A stretch of DNA of 64,000 bases from Methanobacterium sp. BRmetb2 (GCA_003491285.1 CP022705.1:1507501-1571500); one strand, 5' to 3'; counted from the stretch's first letter, positions 26,368 to 35,330 are shown. Notes: a model not told the origin generated them from the sequence alone. Made by a program: numbers and translations.

Positions 26368-29300
26368 ATGCAAAAAAATTTAACACTCATAACACTCACA
26401 CTCATATTTTCAATAATTGCCATGGGTGCTGTGGCAGCAGAATCACCAGATGATGTTATCACAAATAACACCTCAGATCAAACAGTCCAAAACATTACCA
26501 ACAACACCACTTCAAATGCACCTGATCCTGAAGTATGGAGGGATGGAATTTTGATCTATTCAACAACCATTTCCATACAGGATGCTATGGATCATGCTCA
26601 AAATGGTGACACTATCCGATTAGAAAATGGCCAAACCTTTTATGAAAATCTGGTCATAAACAAGAACTTAACTTTTGAAGTCATGAACGGAGGAATAGCA
26701 ACCATTGATGGTAGTGGTACTGGCAGAGTAATCCACATTCTTCCAGGAGTTACAGCTTACTTCTATAACATTACATTCCAGAATGGACATGCTCCTGATG
26801 GAACATTATTATCACCTGACGGTAAAAATGGAGGAGGTATCTTGAACGAAGGTACACTCTACCTGATAAACTGTGTTGTAAGAAACAACACTGCCGGAGA
26901 CGGTGGTTCAATAACCTATGGAGGTATTGGGGGTTCTGGTGGTGGTATTTACAGTACCGGTATATTAAACCTGACTAATACTCTTGTTTATAATAACTGG
27001 GCCGGAAATGGAAGTGATGGTGTAACAGTAACCCATTCAGATGGTTTCCATGGTGGACATGGTGGTGGTATTTACAGCACTGGACAGCTAAACATAGAAA
27101 ACAGTGCAATGCACAATAACCATGCTGGAGACGGTGGTAATGGTGTGGTCCTGGGTGAAGGTGGTTCTGGTGGTTCTGGTGGTGCTATTTATACTACTGG
27201 AACATTAACCATAACCAACACTCAGATTTACGATAACTATGCTGGAAACGCCGGCAAAGGTGGTATTGAAATAATCATCGGTGGAACCGGAGGCTCTGGT
27301 GGTAATGGAGGAGCAATTTATAACAGCGGAAATGCCAATATAGAATGTTCTGAAATCTATTCCAACACAGCTGGTGATGGAGGAACCGGAGCTGCTGCGG
27401 CTGACGGTAATTTAATCCACAAAACAGGTTATGACGGACACCAGGGTGGTCCTGGCGGAAACGGCGGTGCCATCTACAACCAAGGAACTTTATCGCTACT
27501 TGAAACTGATATTTACTCCAACACTGCTGGAAACGGTGGTGCTGGTGGTGCTGGTGGCGATGGTCGTGACAGAGACGGCTTAGGCTCTGGTGGTGCTGGT
27601 GGTGCTGGTGGAATCGGCGGTACTGGTGGTGCTGGTGCAGCTATTTACAACACTGGAACTGGTACTTTCACACTCACTGACTGTTCAATCACTCAAAACA
27701 CTGCTGGAAACGGTGGTATGGGTGGTACAGGAGGTCAAGGTGGAAATGCTAGGAGCACAGGTCTGTTTTATAAAGGTTCAGCATACACCGGCGGTGCTGG
27801 CGGAATAGGTGGTGCTGGCGGTAACGGTGGAGCTATTTACTACAACAACGGCACCAACGGATCCATAACCAACTCAAACCTAATTGAAAACCAAGCCGGT
27901 AACGGCGGCCAAGGTGGTCAAGGTGGTCAAGGTGGTGCTAGCTCAGGATCATACAGTAACGGCAGTGGTGGTGCTGGCGGAATCGCTGGAAACGGCGGTA
28001 ACGGCGGAGCCATTTACTATTGCAATGGAAGTTTGACAGTTGAGTCCAACAATCTTATTGATAACACAGCTGGTGATGGTGGACTTGGAGGGTCAGGTGG
28101 CCTACCAGGACCGGGAACTGGAAGTGGAACAATAGGTACAGATGGTCTTGACGGTTATTCCGGAACTGGTGGAGCATTTTACGCAGCCAATAACACATCT
28201 CTAAACTTCAACAGAATATTAGGAAACGATGCAGACGTGGTTGCGGCAGGTGGTGTAACTGTCCATGCAGAAAATAACTGGTGGGGATCAAATAATGAAC
28301 CGGATAATAGAGTCTCTGCAGGAGTCGTGTACAGTCCCTGGATCATGCTTCGAATATTTGCCAACCCGGGAACAATACATTACCTAGATACTTCAGACAT
28401 AGTCGCAGATTTAACCTGGAACACCTTTGATGGTGTCACTCCTTATGAACAGCCAACCGGAAATCACATACCTGACAAAACACCAGTAACCTTTGGAACT
28501 AATATTGGGGATATTAACCCCGAAGACACAGAGACCACCAGTGGAACAGCCGATTCAACCTTCACTGGTACAACAGTAGGTACAGCCACTGTTTCGGCTC
28601 AGGTAGATAATGAAATCCAAACTACCACTGTTGAAGTGGAAAAAGCGGATACTGTGATGACTGTGGATTCTGCTTCTGGTGTTTATTTGGGTAGTACTAC
28701 TTTGTCTGCTACTTTAGTGGATGAGTATGGTAATCCGGTAGGTGGTGTGCAGGTTGATTTCTATGTGGATGGTGTTTGGGTTGGTTCAGACATTACTGAT
28801 GGTAGTGGTTATGCTGAAGTGACTTACAGTCCAATCACTGTGAATCCTGCAAGTAATCCTCACATTATAACTGCTGAGTTTGCTGGTAACGACTACTACA
28901 ATGAAAGCTCTGGAACGAACGACTTAAACGTTGAAAGAGCAACCACCCATATAACGGTTGACAATATCACTGGTAACAAGGGCCAGACTGTGAATTTAAC
29001 TGCAACTCTAAAAGATCAATATGGAAACCTTTTAGCAGGAAGGACTATTAACTTCCTGGTTAATGGAATTAATGCTGGAAGCGCTGTTACAGATGTAAAC
29101 GGTGTAGCCACTAAATCTTACTACATCAACTTGAACGGAGGTACGTACACCATTCAAGCTGACTTTGTAGGAGATGATTACTACCAATCATCAACTGGTA
29201 CTGGTGCATTAAAAGTTTCCCAAGCTGATCTATATGTTAAAAGTTGGGCCAGTAAAAACAACCCCTATGTGGGAGAAACTATTACCCTAACTTTCAAGTT

Positions 29301-29703
29301 AGGTAACCGCGGTCCAGATACAGCAGAAAACGTTGTTTTCACCATGAAAATACCGGAAGGCATGCAATATGTCAGTTCAAATGTTGATATAGGTACTTTG
29401 ACCTACAATGAATCAACCAGAACTATTACCTGGACTATTGGAGATGTACCTGTTGGAGATCCTTATCTCTACATGAAGGTAAAAGTCTTAAAATCCGGTA
29501 CCTACATATTCAGACCACAGATTACAACCGACACTTACGACCCTACAATTGACAAAAACATTCAGAGTGTTGTGATTAATGCTCAATCTAAGCACCATGG
29601 TGGACATAAAGTGCCAATGCATAAAACTGGAGTGCCTATATGGAGTTTAATATTGGCTCTGGTCTTTGTAGCTGGCGGTTTAATAGTACCATTTAAAAAA
29701 TAA
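26368..29703 (+). CDS. Large cell-surface adhesin-like protein: beta-helix, Ig-like repeats, DUF11, C-terminal anchor
   Basis: 1111 residues. Parts in order: signal peptide (LITLTLIFSIIAMGAVAAES); a linker; a right-handed beta-helix of about residues 65-640, very rich in Gly (GGAGGAGGIGGTGGAG-type runs) with repeated 'GGGIYSTG.L.I.N' rungs; Ig-like (Big) modules at about 760-855 and 857-950, both ending in 'EFAGNDYY'/'DFVGDDYY'; a DUF11 domain about 952-1075 (LYVKSWASKNNPYVGETITL); and a single membrane helix at about 1089-1107 before FKK. It should be surface-exposed and bind cells or polysaccharide. GGAGGTGA at 26344 is 16 bases from this ATG but only 4 from an in-frame CTG at 26356, so the true start may be CTG. 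Confidence 0.9.
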   Translation: MQKNLTLITLTLIFSIIAMGAVAAESPDDVITNNTSDQTVQNITNNTTSNAPDPEVWRDGILIYSTTISIQDAMDHAQNGDTIRLENGQTFYENLVINKNLTFEVMNGGIATIDGSGTGRVIHILPGVTAYFYNITFQNGHAPDGTLLSPDGKNGGGILNEGTLYLINCVVRNNTAGDGGSITYGGIGGSGGGIYSTGILNLTNTLVYNNWAGNGSDGVTVTHSDGFHGGHGGGIYSTGQLNIENSAMHNNHAGDGGNGVVLGEGGSGGSGGAIYTTGTLTITNTQIYDNYAGNAGKGGIEIIIGGTGGSGGNGGAIYNSGNANIECSEIYSNTAGDGGTGAAAADGNLIHKTGYDGHQGGPGGNGGAIYNQGTLSLLETDIYSNTAGNGGAGGAGGDGRDRDGLGSGGAGGAGGIGGTGGAGAAIYNTGTGTFTLTDCSITQNTAGNGGMGGTGGQGGNARSTGLFYKGSAYTGGAGGIGGAGGNGGAIYYNNGTNGSITNSNLIENQAGNGGQGGQGGQGGASSGSYSNGSGGAGGIAGNGGNGGAIYYCNGSLTVESNNLIDNTAGDGGLGGSGGLPGPGTGSGTIGTDGLDGYSGTGGAFYAANNTSLNFNRILGNDADVVAAGGVTVHAENNWWGSNNEPDNRVSAGVVYSPWIMLRIFANPGTIHYLDTSDIVADLTWNTFDGVTPYEQPTGNHIPDKTPVTFGTNIGDINPEDTETTSGTADSTFTGTTVGTATVSAQVDNEIQTTTVEVEKADTVMTVDSASGVYLGSTTLSATLVDEYGNPVGGVQVDFYVDGVWVGSDITDGSGYAEVTYSPITVNPASNPHIITAEFAGNDYYNESSGTNDLNVERATTHITVDNITGNKGQTVNLTATLKDQYGNLLAGRTINFLVNGINAGSAVTDVNGVATKSYYINLNGGTYTIQADFVGDDYYQSSTGTGALKVSQADLYVKSWASKNNPYVGETITLTFKLGNRGPDTAENVVFTMKIPEGMQYVSSNVDIGTLTYNESTRTITWTIGDVPVGDPYLYMKVKVLKSGTYIFRPQITTDTYDPTIDKNIQSVVINAQSKHHGGHKVPMHKTGVPIWSLILALVFVAGGLIVPFKK

Positions 29704-29707
29704 ACAT

Positions 29708-29729
29708 CTTTTCTTTTTTCTTTTTTTAA
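29708..29729 (+). terminator. T-rich terminator after adhesin
   Basis: Three successive T-runs (CTTTTCTTTTTTCTTTTTTT) lie directly after the stop codon of the adhesin gene, consistent with archaeal intrinsic termination. Confidence 0.45.
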
Positions 29730-29940
29730 AAGTGTAACCAATAGCCCTCCTTAAATTATTATTAATTTTTTACTAAATAGTAATACTCCTATAAATTTCC
29801 AGTAGTAGGTCTGGTTACTGTATTTAAAATATCTTAATAAAATAGTAATAATTCAGCACTGCGTTATGAACATGGCTGAAATTTTTTTCTATTTTCGATT
29901 TTGAATGAAAATTTTGAGAATTTTTATCAAAAAGAATAAG

Positions 29941-29960
29941 TTTATATATATTCAATTGAA
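29941..29960 (+). promoter_or_regulatory. TATA box and palindromic operator of the arsR-cadA operon
   Basis: TTTATATATA (29941-29950) is a clear TATA box. Directly after it lies the perfect palindrome TTCAATTGAA (29951-29960), a plausible half-site pair for the ArsR/CadC-type repressor encoded 12 bases on. Binding there would block RNA polymerase. The ATG is about 26 bases after the box and has no ribosome binding site, so the mRNA is probably leaderless. Confidence 0.55.
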
Positions 29961-29971
29961 CAAGTATTCAT

Positions 29972-30325
29972 ATGAAAAATAGTGATGTTTGTGAAATAAG
30001 ATGCATTCATGAAGAATCTGTAAAAGAAGTTAAAGCAAATATGCTAAAAGAAAGCCTCTTTCAGAAAATATCTGATGATTTTAAGACTTTAGGAGATAAG
30101 ACAAGAATCAAAATTCTCTATGCTCTATCTAAAAAAGAACTGTGCGTATGTGATCTATCCGCCATTATGGAAATGACTGATTCGGCAATATCTCATCAAC
30201 TTCGACTACTTCGAAAAAGCAACATGGTAAAATTCAGAAAAGAAGGAAAAATGGCCTACTACTCCCTGGTAGATGAACATGTACTTCAGTTAATTAAGAT
30301 GGGGCATCAACATGCCGAAGAATAG
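29972..30325 (+). CDS. ArsR/SmtB-family metal-sensing repressor (CadC-like)
   Basis: 117 residues. A winged-helix repressor with the ArsR pattern: FKTLGDKTRIKILYALSKKE, the metal motif ELCVCDLS, recognition helix SAISHQLRLLRKSNMV and the wing FRKEGKMAYYSL. The CVC pair in the alpha-3 helix plus N-terminal cysteines (VCEIRCIHEE) matches the thiolate site of CadC/CmtR-type Cd/Pb/Zn sensors, and the C-terminal HVLQLIKMGHQHAEE could form the alpha-5 zinc site. It is expected to release DNA on metal binding. The downstream P-type ATPase overlaps it by 14 bases, a translationally coupled pair. Confidence 0.92.
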   Translation: MKNSDVCEIRCIHEESVKEVKANMLKESLFQKISDDFKTLGDKTRIKILYALSKKELCVCDLSAIMEMTDSAISHQLRLLRKSNMVKFRKEGKMAYYSLVDEHVLQLIKMGHQHAEE

Positions 30326-32258
30326 AGACCAACATGTACAATCAGTATCCTGTGGATGTTCATCATGTGAGGGAATACTGGAAGAGAAACAGCAATCTTG
30401 GATGAAAAAACCACTAATAATCATAGCCATATCTACTATTTTAATGGTTTTAGGATTATATTTAGATTTTTTCACAGAAGAAAAATTATTAACAACAGTC
30501 CTATTTTTATTGGTAGTTGCAGTATCAGGTTACACTATCATAGCTAAGGGCATAAAATCTGTTTTAGAATTGAAGTTCAATATGAACTTTTTAATGACCA
30601 TAGCTGCTGCAGGGGCATTTTTAATAGGTTCTGGTGCTGAAGGTGCCTCGGTATTGTTTTTATTTTTTATCGCCGAATTTTTGGAAGACTATGCTGGGGA
30701 ACGGGCCCGCCAATCCATGTCATCCCTTTTAAAACTTGCTCCAGAAACTGCTACTTTAAAAAATGATGGTAAAAATGTGGAAGTTCACGTTCACATGGTA
30801 AAGGTAAATGATGTGGTCGTAGTAAAACCTGGCGATAAAATACCATTAGACGGGGAAGTAATTGGAGGATTTTCTTCAGTAAATCAAGCCACTATAACTG
30901 GGGAAAGCATTCCCGTAAGTAAATCAAGGGGAAGCACAGTTTTTGCAGGAACCATTAATGAGGATGGCTACATGGAGATAAAGGTCACCAGAGAATCTGA
31001 TGAAACAGTTATATCTAAAATAATTCAACTGGTTAAAGAATCTCAGAAAAATAAATCCCCAACTGAAGCATTTATTGACAGATTTGCCAATTATTACACC
31101 CCTGCGGTCATATTACTGGCAGTGGCAGTTGCTATAATTCCCAGCTTAATTCTAGGATTATCATTTGATGAATGGTTTTACCGGGCGTTAACTCTGCTGG
31201 TGGTTTCCTGTCCCTGTGCCCTAGCCATATCCACCCCAGTGTCCATGGTTTCAGCAATAACTTCCGCTACCCGAAATGGGGTGCTAATTAAAGGAGGCCA
31301 ATATATAGAAGAAATGAAAAATGTCGATGTGATGGTTTTTGATAAAACAGGCACATTAACTACCGGGATATTAGAAGTAACCGATGTTCGCCCCTGTGAT
31401 GATTATAGTGCAAGAGAATTGCTGGAAATAGCTGCTTCTCTTGAATCAAAATCCAAACATCCACTGGCTAAACCAATAATTCGAAAAGCTGAAGAGGAAA
31501 AACTAAAGCTAAAATCAGTATCTCAATTTAAATCCATCACTGGCAGAGGAATCACAGGTAAAATTGAGGATAGGGTTTTTTATGTAGGTAAAGTTGAATT
31601 AATGGATGCGTATAATGATCTTATCATAAATGAATTAAATAAAATGGAAGAAGATGGAAAAACAGTGGTTTTGGTTGGAAGTCAAGATCAAATTATAGGT
31701 TTAATAGGGTTAATGGACAAAATCCGGGCAGATTCAGGTAAGGCCATTGCTAAGTTGAAAGATCGAGACATTAAAACTGTGATGTTAACTGGTGACAATG
31801 AAAAAACCGCAGGAATAGTTGGAACAAATATTGGACTTGATAAATATTATTCAAGTCTTTTGCCCGAAGATAAGGTTAAAATAATTGAAGAGTTATCTAA
31901 AGGAAAAGAACACATAGCAATGGTAGGGGATGGTGTAAATGATGCACCCGCACTGGCCAGATCAAATATTGGTATTGTCATGGGTGCAGATGGATCAGAT
32001 GTAGCCATAGAAACAGCAGATGTGGCACTGATGAACGATGATCTGTCCCGACTGGAATATCTTATTAAACTAAGCCATAAAACCATGCAGGTAATTAAAC
32101 AGAATGTTTCCATTTCTATATTAATTAAAACCTCATTTGCTGTAATGGCAGTTTTTGGTTTGCTAACTTTGTGGATGGCAGTAGCCATAGGCGATATGGG
32201 TTTGAGTTTACTGGTGATATTAAATGCTCTTAGAATAGCTAATAAAAATTTCTCATAA
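30312..32258 (+). CDS. cadA: Zn/Cd/Pb-exporting P1B-type ATPase
   Basis: 648 residues. It is a heavy-metal efflux pump of the inner membrane. It lacks the usual HMA domain; instead a short cysteine cluster SVSCGCSSCEG (residues about 9-19) sits before the first membrane helices. Motifs: TGES (ATITGESIPV), the ion-binding SCPCALA in transmembrane helix 6, phosphorylation site DKTGTLTTG, HP motif SKHPLA, TGDNEKTA and GDGVNDAPAL. The Cys-Pro-Cys plus the ArsR/CadC partner suggests Zn2+, Cd2+ or Pb2+ as substrate. Reading starts at ATG 30312 inside the arsR 3' end. Symbol assigned by analogy. Confidence 0.93.
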   Translation: MPKNRDQHVQSVSCGCSSCEGILEEKQQSWMKKPLIIIAISTILMVLGLYLDFFTEEKLLTTVLFLLVVAVSGYTIIAKGIKSVLELKFNMNFLMTIAAAGAFLIGSGAEGASVLFLFFIAEFLEDYAGERARQSMSSLLKLAPETATLKNDGKNVEVHVHMVKVNDVVVVKPGDKIPLDGEVIGGFSSVNQATITGESIPVSKSRGSTVFAGTINEDGYMEIKVTRESDETVISKIIQLVKESQKNKSPTEAFIDRFANYYTPAVILLAVAVAIIPSLILGLSFDEWFYRALTLLVVSCPCALAISTPVSMVSAITSATRNGVLIKGGQYIEEMKNVDVMVFDKTGTLTTGILEVTDVRPCDDYSARELLEIAASLESKSKHPLAKPIIRKAEEEKLKLKSVSQFKSITGRGITGKIEDRVFYVGKVELMDAYNDLIINELNKMEEDGKTVVLVGSQDQIIGLIGLMDKIRADSGKAIAKLKDRDIKTVMLTGDNEKTAGIVGTNIGLDKYYSSLLPEDKVKIIEELSKGKEHIAMVGDGVNDAPALARSNIGIVMGADGSDVAIETADVALMNDDLSRLEYLIKLSHKTMQVIKQNVSISILIKTSFAVMAVFGLLTLWMAVAIGDMGLSLLVILNALRIANKNFS

Positions 32259-32386
32259 TTTAGGAGGTTAACTTGATAAAGTTGATCCATTTATGGATTT
32301 TTTTAAATCAAAATATTAAACCAAGAAAAACATATAATAAAAATCAAATTTAAATTATATTATTACAATTAAGTTGTGGTGATAAA

Positions 32387-32995
32387 ATGGCCAACTGGAA
32401 AATAGGAGAGGAATTTAAACCAGCAAAACAATTGAAAAGTTTATATTTTGTATATCTTGTTATAACTGTGATATTTGCAATTTTAGTATGGTTAATACCA
32501 TTAGCAATATTTGTTCCCCCATTAATAACACTTGCCGTAGCTATTCCCATTTTAGTCATTCTTTTATTTGTTGTATATTGGATTTCCCGGTTCTACTCCA
32601 CCATCCAGTATAAATTAGATGATGAAGAAGTAGAATGGAAAAGGGGAGTATGGTTTAGAAATACAGGTATTGTTCCCTATAATCGTATAACCAATGTGGA
32701 CATTGCCCAGGGACCTATATCAAGGATGTTCAATATAGGATCTTTGAAGATCCAGACTGCAGGATATTCTAACCCTAATCAGGGCTGGGGAAACCCTTCA
32801 GAGATAACCATCGATGGTGTGGAAGAATTTGAGAAACTAAGACACATAATCATGGACAGGGTCCGCGGTAAAAAACCTATGGCTGTCCAGACCTTTGAAG
32901 AAACACCAGAACCAGCAAAAAGAGATTTAAATAACCAAATATTAGCAGAATTGGTGGAAATTAAGAAATTATTGATGAAAATTTCCGAGAAATGA
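32387..32995 (+). CDS. Membrane protein with bacterial PH domain (bPH_2/YdbS-like)
   Basis: 202 residues. Two membrane helices lie close together (about 23-46 and 50-70, VYLVITVIFAILVWLIPLAI). A bPH2 domain follows at about 75-160: FYSTIQYKLDDEEVEWKRGV, VPYNRITNVDIAQGPISRMF and LKIQTAGYS. The tail is a cytoplasmic coiled helix. YdbS-type proteins recur in archaea and Firmicutes; their biochemical role is poorly known. ATG 32387 follows GTGGTGATAAA. The gene converges with the hexuloisomerase gene, which ends 5 bases away. Confidence 0.85.
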   Translation: MANWKIGEEFKPAKQLKSLYFVYLVITVIFAILVWLIPLAIFVPPLITLAVAIPILVILLFVVYWISRFYSTIQYKLDDEEVEWKRGVWFRNTGIVPYNRITNVDIAQGPISRMFNIGSLKIQTAGYSNPNQGWGNPSEITIDGVEEFEKLRHIIMDRVRGKKPMAVQTFEETPEPAKRDLNNQILAELVEIKKLLMKISEK

Positions 32996-33000
32996 TTTAA

Positions 33001-33573
33001 TTAGATTATAGGTATCCTATCTTCCCGGTACATCCGGGAAATCTTTTCAACTTTTTCCTCTAAGTTATATCCTTTAATTAATTTGAATATTAAGCTATCC
33101 AGAAATATCAGTGCATTTATCTCAAAATGGGAACCTAATGGTAAAATTTTTTCATCGGGGGATGTTTTAGATTTACCTCCTATGATTATATTCATATATA
33201 CTTTTTCATGTTCTACTTTCTCTGCAGAGATCAATACGATTTTCACCTTATTTCGGCTGGATATTTCAAGAATATCCTGAACAATCTGGGTTTTTCCGGA
33301 ACCAGAAATTACTATGAAAAGATCGTCTTTTTTCATAGGTGCGGTGGCTGATTCTCCGATCATATAAGCTCTAAATCCTAACTGCACTAAACGCATTACA
33401 AATGATTTACCAACAAATCCACTTCTACCTGCTCCGTAAACAAATATATTGCCTCTAGTGACGGTTCTTTTCATAATCTTGTCGTTTAACTCGTCACAGT
33501 CCTTATTCAAATTTCCTGTTTTTAGATCTTTCAACTCATTCTCAACAGATTCAATTACTTCTTTTAAATCCAT
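33001..33573 (-). CDS. hxlB: 6-phospho-3-hexuloisomerase (SIS domain)
   Basis: 190 residues, the normal length. It interconverts 3-hexulose-6-phosphate and fructose-6-phosphate; in methanogens lacking the oxidative pentose-phosphate route the pathway runs toward ribulose-5-phosphate. The SIS fold is seen in FVYGAGRSGFVGKSFVMRL, AYMIGESATAPMKKDDL, VISGSGKTQ and LPLGSHFEINALIFLD. The partner hexulose-phosphate synthase is not in the window. Distinguishing this from other small SIS isomerases relies on overall similarity, so the symbol is fairly but not fully certain. Confidence 0.85.
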   Translation of the reverse strand: MDLKEVIESVENELKDLKTGNLNKDCDELNDKIMKRTVTRGNIFVYGAGRSGFVGKSFVMRLVQLGFRAYMIGESATAPMKKDDLFIVISGSGKTQIVQDILEISSRNKVKIVLISAEKVEHEKVYMNIIIGGKSKTSPDEKILPLGSHFEINALIFLDSLIFKLIKGYNLEEKVEKISRMYREDRIPII

Positions 33574-33710
33574 TTTATACCCTCAGATTCTCTTTTTTAC
33601 CCTTTTTAATTAAATAAGAAATTTATTTGGAATATTTAATAAAGAAGGGATTTATGGTTGGATATTATTATATATTTTAATATTTTAAATATATTTTATA
33701 TTCTTTTCAA

Positions 33711-33869
33711 ATGGAAATTTCAAGTATTTTTCAATCATTAAAAGCCTCAAAGGACTATTTTAATACTTTTTCAAATTATATCGTACTGTTTTATATGGAC
33801 ATTTTTCTGAAACATGTGCAGTGGAATTACAAAAAAATCGTTGAGGTTTATTTGTTCGTTATAGGGTAG
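33711..33869 (+). CDS. Doubtful small ORF (52 aa)
   Basis: Open frame ATG 33711 to TAG 33869. It is rich in aromatic residues (DYFNTFSNYIVLFYMDIF) and could be an amphipathic or membrane-associated peptide. There is no Shine-Dalgarno sequence; a TATTTTATAT run about 20 bases upstream could support a leaderless message. It may equally be chance in AT-rich DNA. Confidence 0.2.
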   Translation: MEISSIFQSLKASKDYFNTFSNYIVLFYMDIFLKHVQWNYKKIVEVYLFVIG

Positions 33870-33921
33870 TTTAACGCAATTCAAGAAAATATTTTCTCGT
33901 GATGAATAAGGATTATATTTT

Positions 33922-33943
33922 AAAAATCAATAAATTGATTTTT
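33922..33943. repeat. Inverted repeat (hairpin), 9-bp arms
   Basis: AAAAATCAA-TAAA-TTGATTTTT. It could be a terminator for a short upstream transcript or a regulator site for the DUF1801 gene at 34061. No function can be assigned. Confidence 0.4.
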
Positions 33944-34060
33944 CTTGTATAGAGAGGCAATATTCTGTTTTTTTACTGGTCCATAGAACAAAATAACTAT
34001 ATAATTAATTTATAGATCATAACATTACAGTAGCCTTCTTAACAACAAAAGGTGACAAGT

Positions 34061-34390
34061 ATGAATAAAAAAGTTGACGAATATATAAAAAAGCAAAAAT
34101 CTCCTCAAAAGGAAATTTGTAATAAATTGAGGAAAATTATTTTCAAAACATATCCTGATATTAAAGAGGGGATGAAGTGGGGTGTCCCTTCTTATGATAA
34201 AGGTAAATATTATATCGTCGCTCTTAAAACCCATGTCAATTTAGGCTTCTCCATAGAAGGTTTGTCCAAAGAAGAAATTGCATTATTTCAGGGCAGCGGA
34301 AAAACAATGAGGAACATTGAAGTTTACTCGAAAAACGAAATAGACGAGAAACAAATTGTAAAACTTTTAAAACTAGTCCCGGGGAATTAA
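34061..34390 (+). CDS. DUF1801 domain protein (YdhG/YjhX-like)
   Basis: 109 residues. The start is ATG 34061, which follows GGTGA at good spacing; a GTG at 34052 lies inside that signal. The family hallmarks are VDEYIKKQKSPQKEICNKLR at the start, DIKEGMKWGVPSYDKGKYYI and VNLGFSIEGLSKEE. The fold resembles iron-chaperone/frataxin-like YdhG proteins, and the biochemical function is not established. The GNAT/YoaP gene begins 1 base after its stop, so they form an operon. Confidence 0.85.
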   Translation: MNKKVDEYIKKQKSPQKEICNKLRKIIFKTYPDIKEGMKWGVPSYDKGKYYIVALKTHVNLGFSIEGLSKEEIALFQGSGKTMRNIEVYSKNEIDEKQIVKLLKLVPGN

Positions 34391-34391
34391 T

Positions 34392-35168
34392 ATGGACGAT
34401 ATACAAGTCATAGACCTAACTCCCGAAAATATTGCCGATTATGGTGTATGTGGATATAAAGATTTGAAAAAACATGTGGAGTTACGAAAAAAAATTGAGT
34501 GGTTCAAAGAATATTATCCAAAAGGATTGAGAATTAAGGTTGTAATCTCTAAAAAGGGTGGTTATCAGGGAATGCTAGAATACATTCCTGGAAAATATGC
34601 CCATCGTCCTGTTGATGCTGACGGATACATGTTCATTCACTGTATTTTCGTGGGATTTAGAAAAGAATTTAAAGGGAAAGGATTGGCTTCTTTGTTACTT
34701 GATGAATGTATAAAAGAGGCAAAAGATGAAAAAATGTTAGGAATTGCCGTAGTTACCAGAAAAGGCCCGTTCATGGTAGGTAATGACATATTCCTCAATA
34801 AAGGTTTTGAGGTTGTTGATAGTGCCGAACCTGATTTTTATTTGTTGGTTAGAAAGTTTGATGATAAATCAGAAAATCCAAAATTCAAATCAGATATGAA
34901 AAGTTATTTAAATGAATATAGCAAAGGATTGACTATTCTTCGTTCAGTACAATGCCCCTATACTGAAAAAAATGTTAATGCCATCATAGAATCGGCAAAA
35001 AGTAAATTTAACCTAAAAACCAATTTGATTGATTTAGAAGATGCAAAGGCTGTTCAAAATACTCCATGTGCTTTCGGATCATTCTGTCTTATTTATAATG
35101 GAAAAATATTAAGCTATCATCCAATAAGCAAGACTAGATTTGAAAATATAATGAAAAAGATAGTTTAA
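34392..35168 (+). CDS. GNAT acetyltransferase with C-terminal YoaP-like domain
   Basis: 258 residues. The N-terminal half (about 1-155) is a GNAT fold; FVGFRKEFKGKGLASLLLDE gives the acetyl-CoA pyrophosphate loop (R/Q-x-x-G-x-G/A, here KEFKGKGLA). The C-terminal half (about 170-258) matches the YoaP domain, with RSVQCPYTEKNVNAIIES, NTPCAFGSFCLIYNGK and SYHPISKTRF. This two-part layout is known in bacterial YoaP proteins. The acceptor molecule is unknown. ATG 34392 follows CCGGGGAATTA and is one base after the DUF1801 stop. Confidence 0.88.
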   Translation: MDDIQVIDLTPENIADYGVCGYKDLKKHVELRKKIEWFKEYYPKGLRIKVVISKKGGYQGMLEYIPGKYAHRPVDADGYMFIHCIFVGFRKEFKGKGLASLLLDECIKEAKDEKMLGIAVVTRKGPFMVGNDIFLNKGFEVVDSAEPDFYLLVRKFDDKSENPKFKSDMKSYLNEYSKGLTILRSVQCPYTEKNVNAIIESAKSKFNLKTNLIDLEDAKAVQNTPCAFGSFCLIYNGKILSYHPISKTRFENIMKKIV

Positions 35169-35330
35169 TAACTATTCTTAAAATTAACCCTTAAATCTCT
35201 TTAGCTATCCAAATTAGAATAAAATTAAATTTGTTCTATTGATTAAATCCTATTTAATGATTAAAGACGGAAAATATTTATTGGAATCCTTCTTTACACT
35301 TTTTTTAAATATCTTAACTTTTTTAGAATA

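Larger units (their letters stand above)
33574..34060. other. Intergenic region with a 9-bp hairpin and a possible 52-codon frame
   Basis: This AT-rich spacer lies between divergent genes. A 52-codon frame runs from ATG 33711 to TAG 33869 (begins MEISSIFQSLKASKDYF). It has no ribosome binding site and no recognisable domain, so coding is doubtful. AAAAATCAA / TTGATTTTT at 33922-33943 forms a perfect 9-bp stem with a 4-base loop. Nothing else stands out. Confidence 0.35.

Noticed and set aside
27540..28010. Short GGTGGTGCTGGT-type repeats as a CRISPR or minisatellite array
   Set aside because: They lie in frame inside the adhesin and encode beta-helix loops; spacing is irregular and there are no unique spacers or cas genes.
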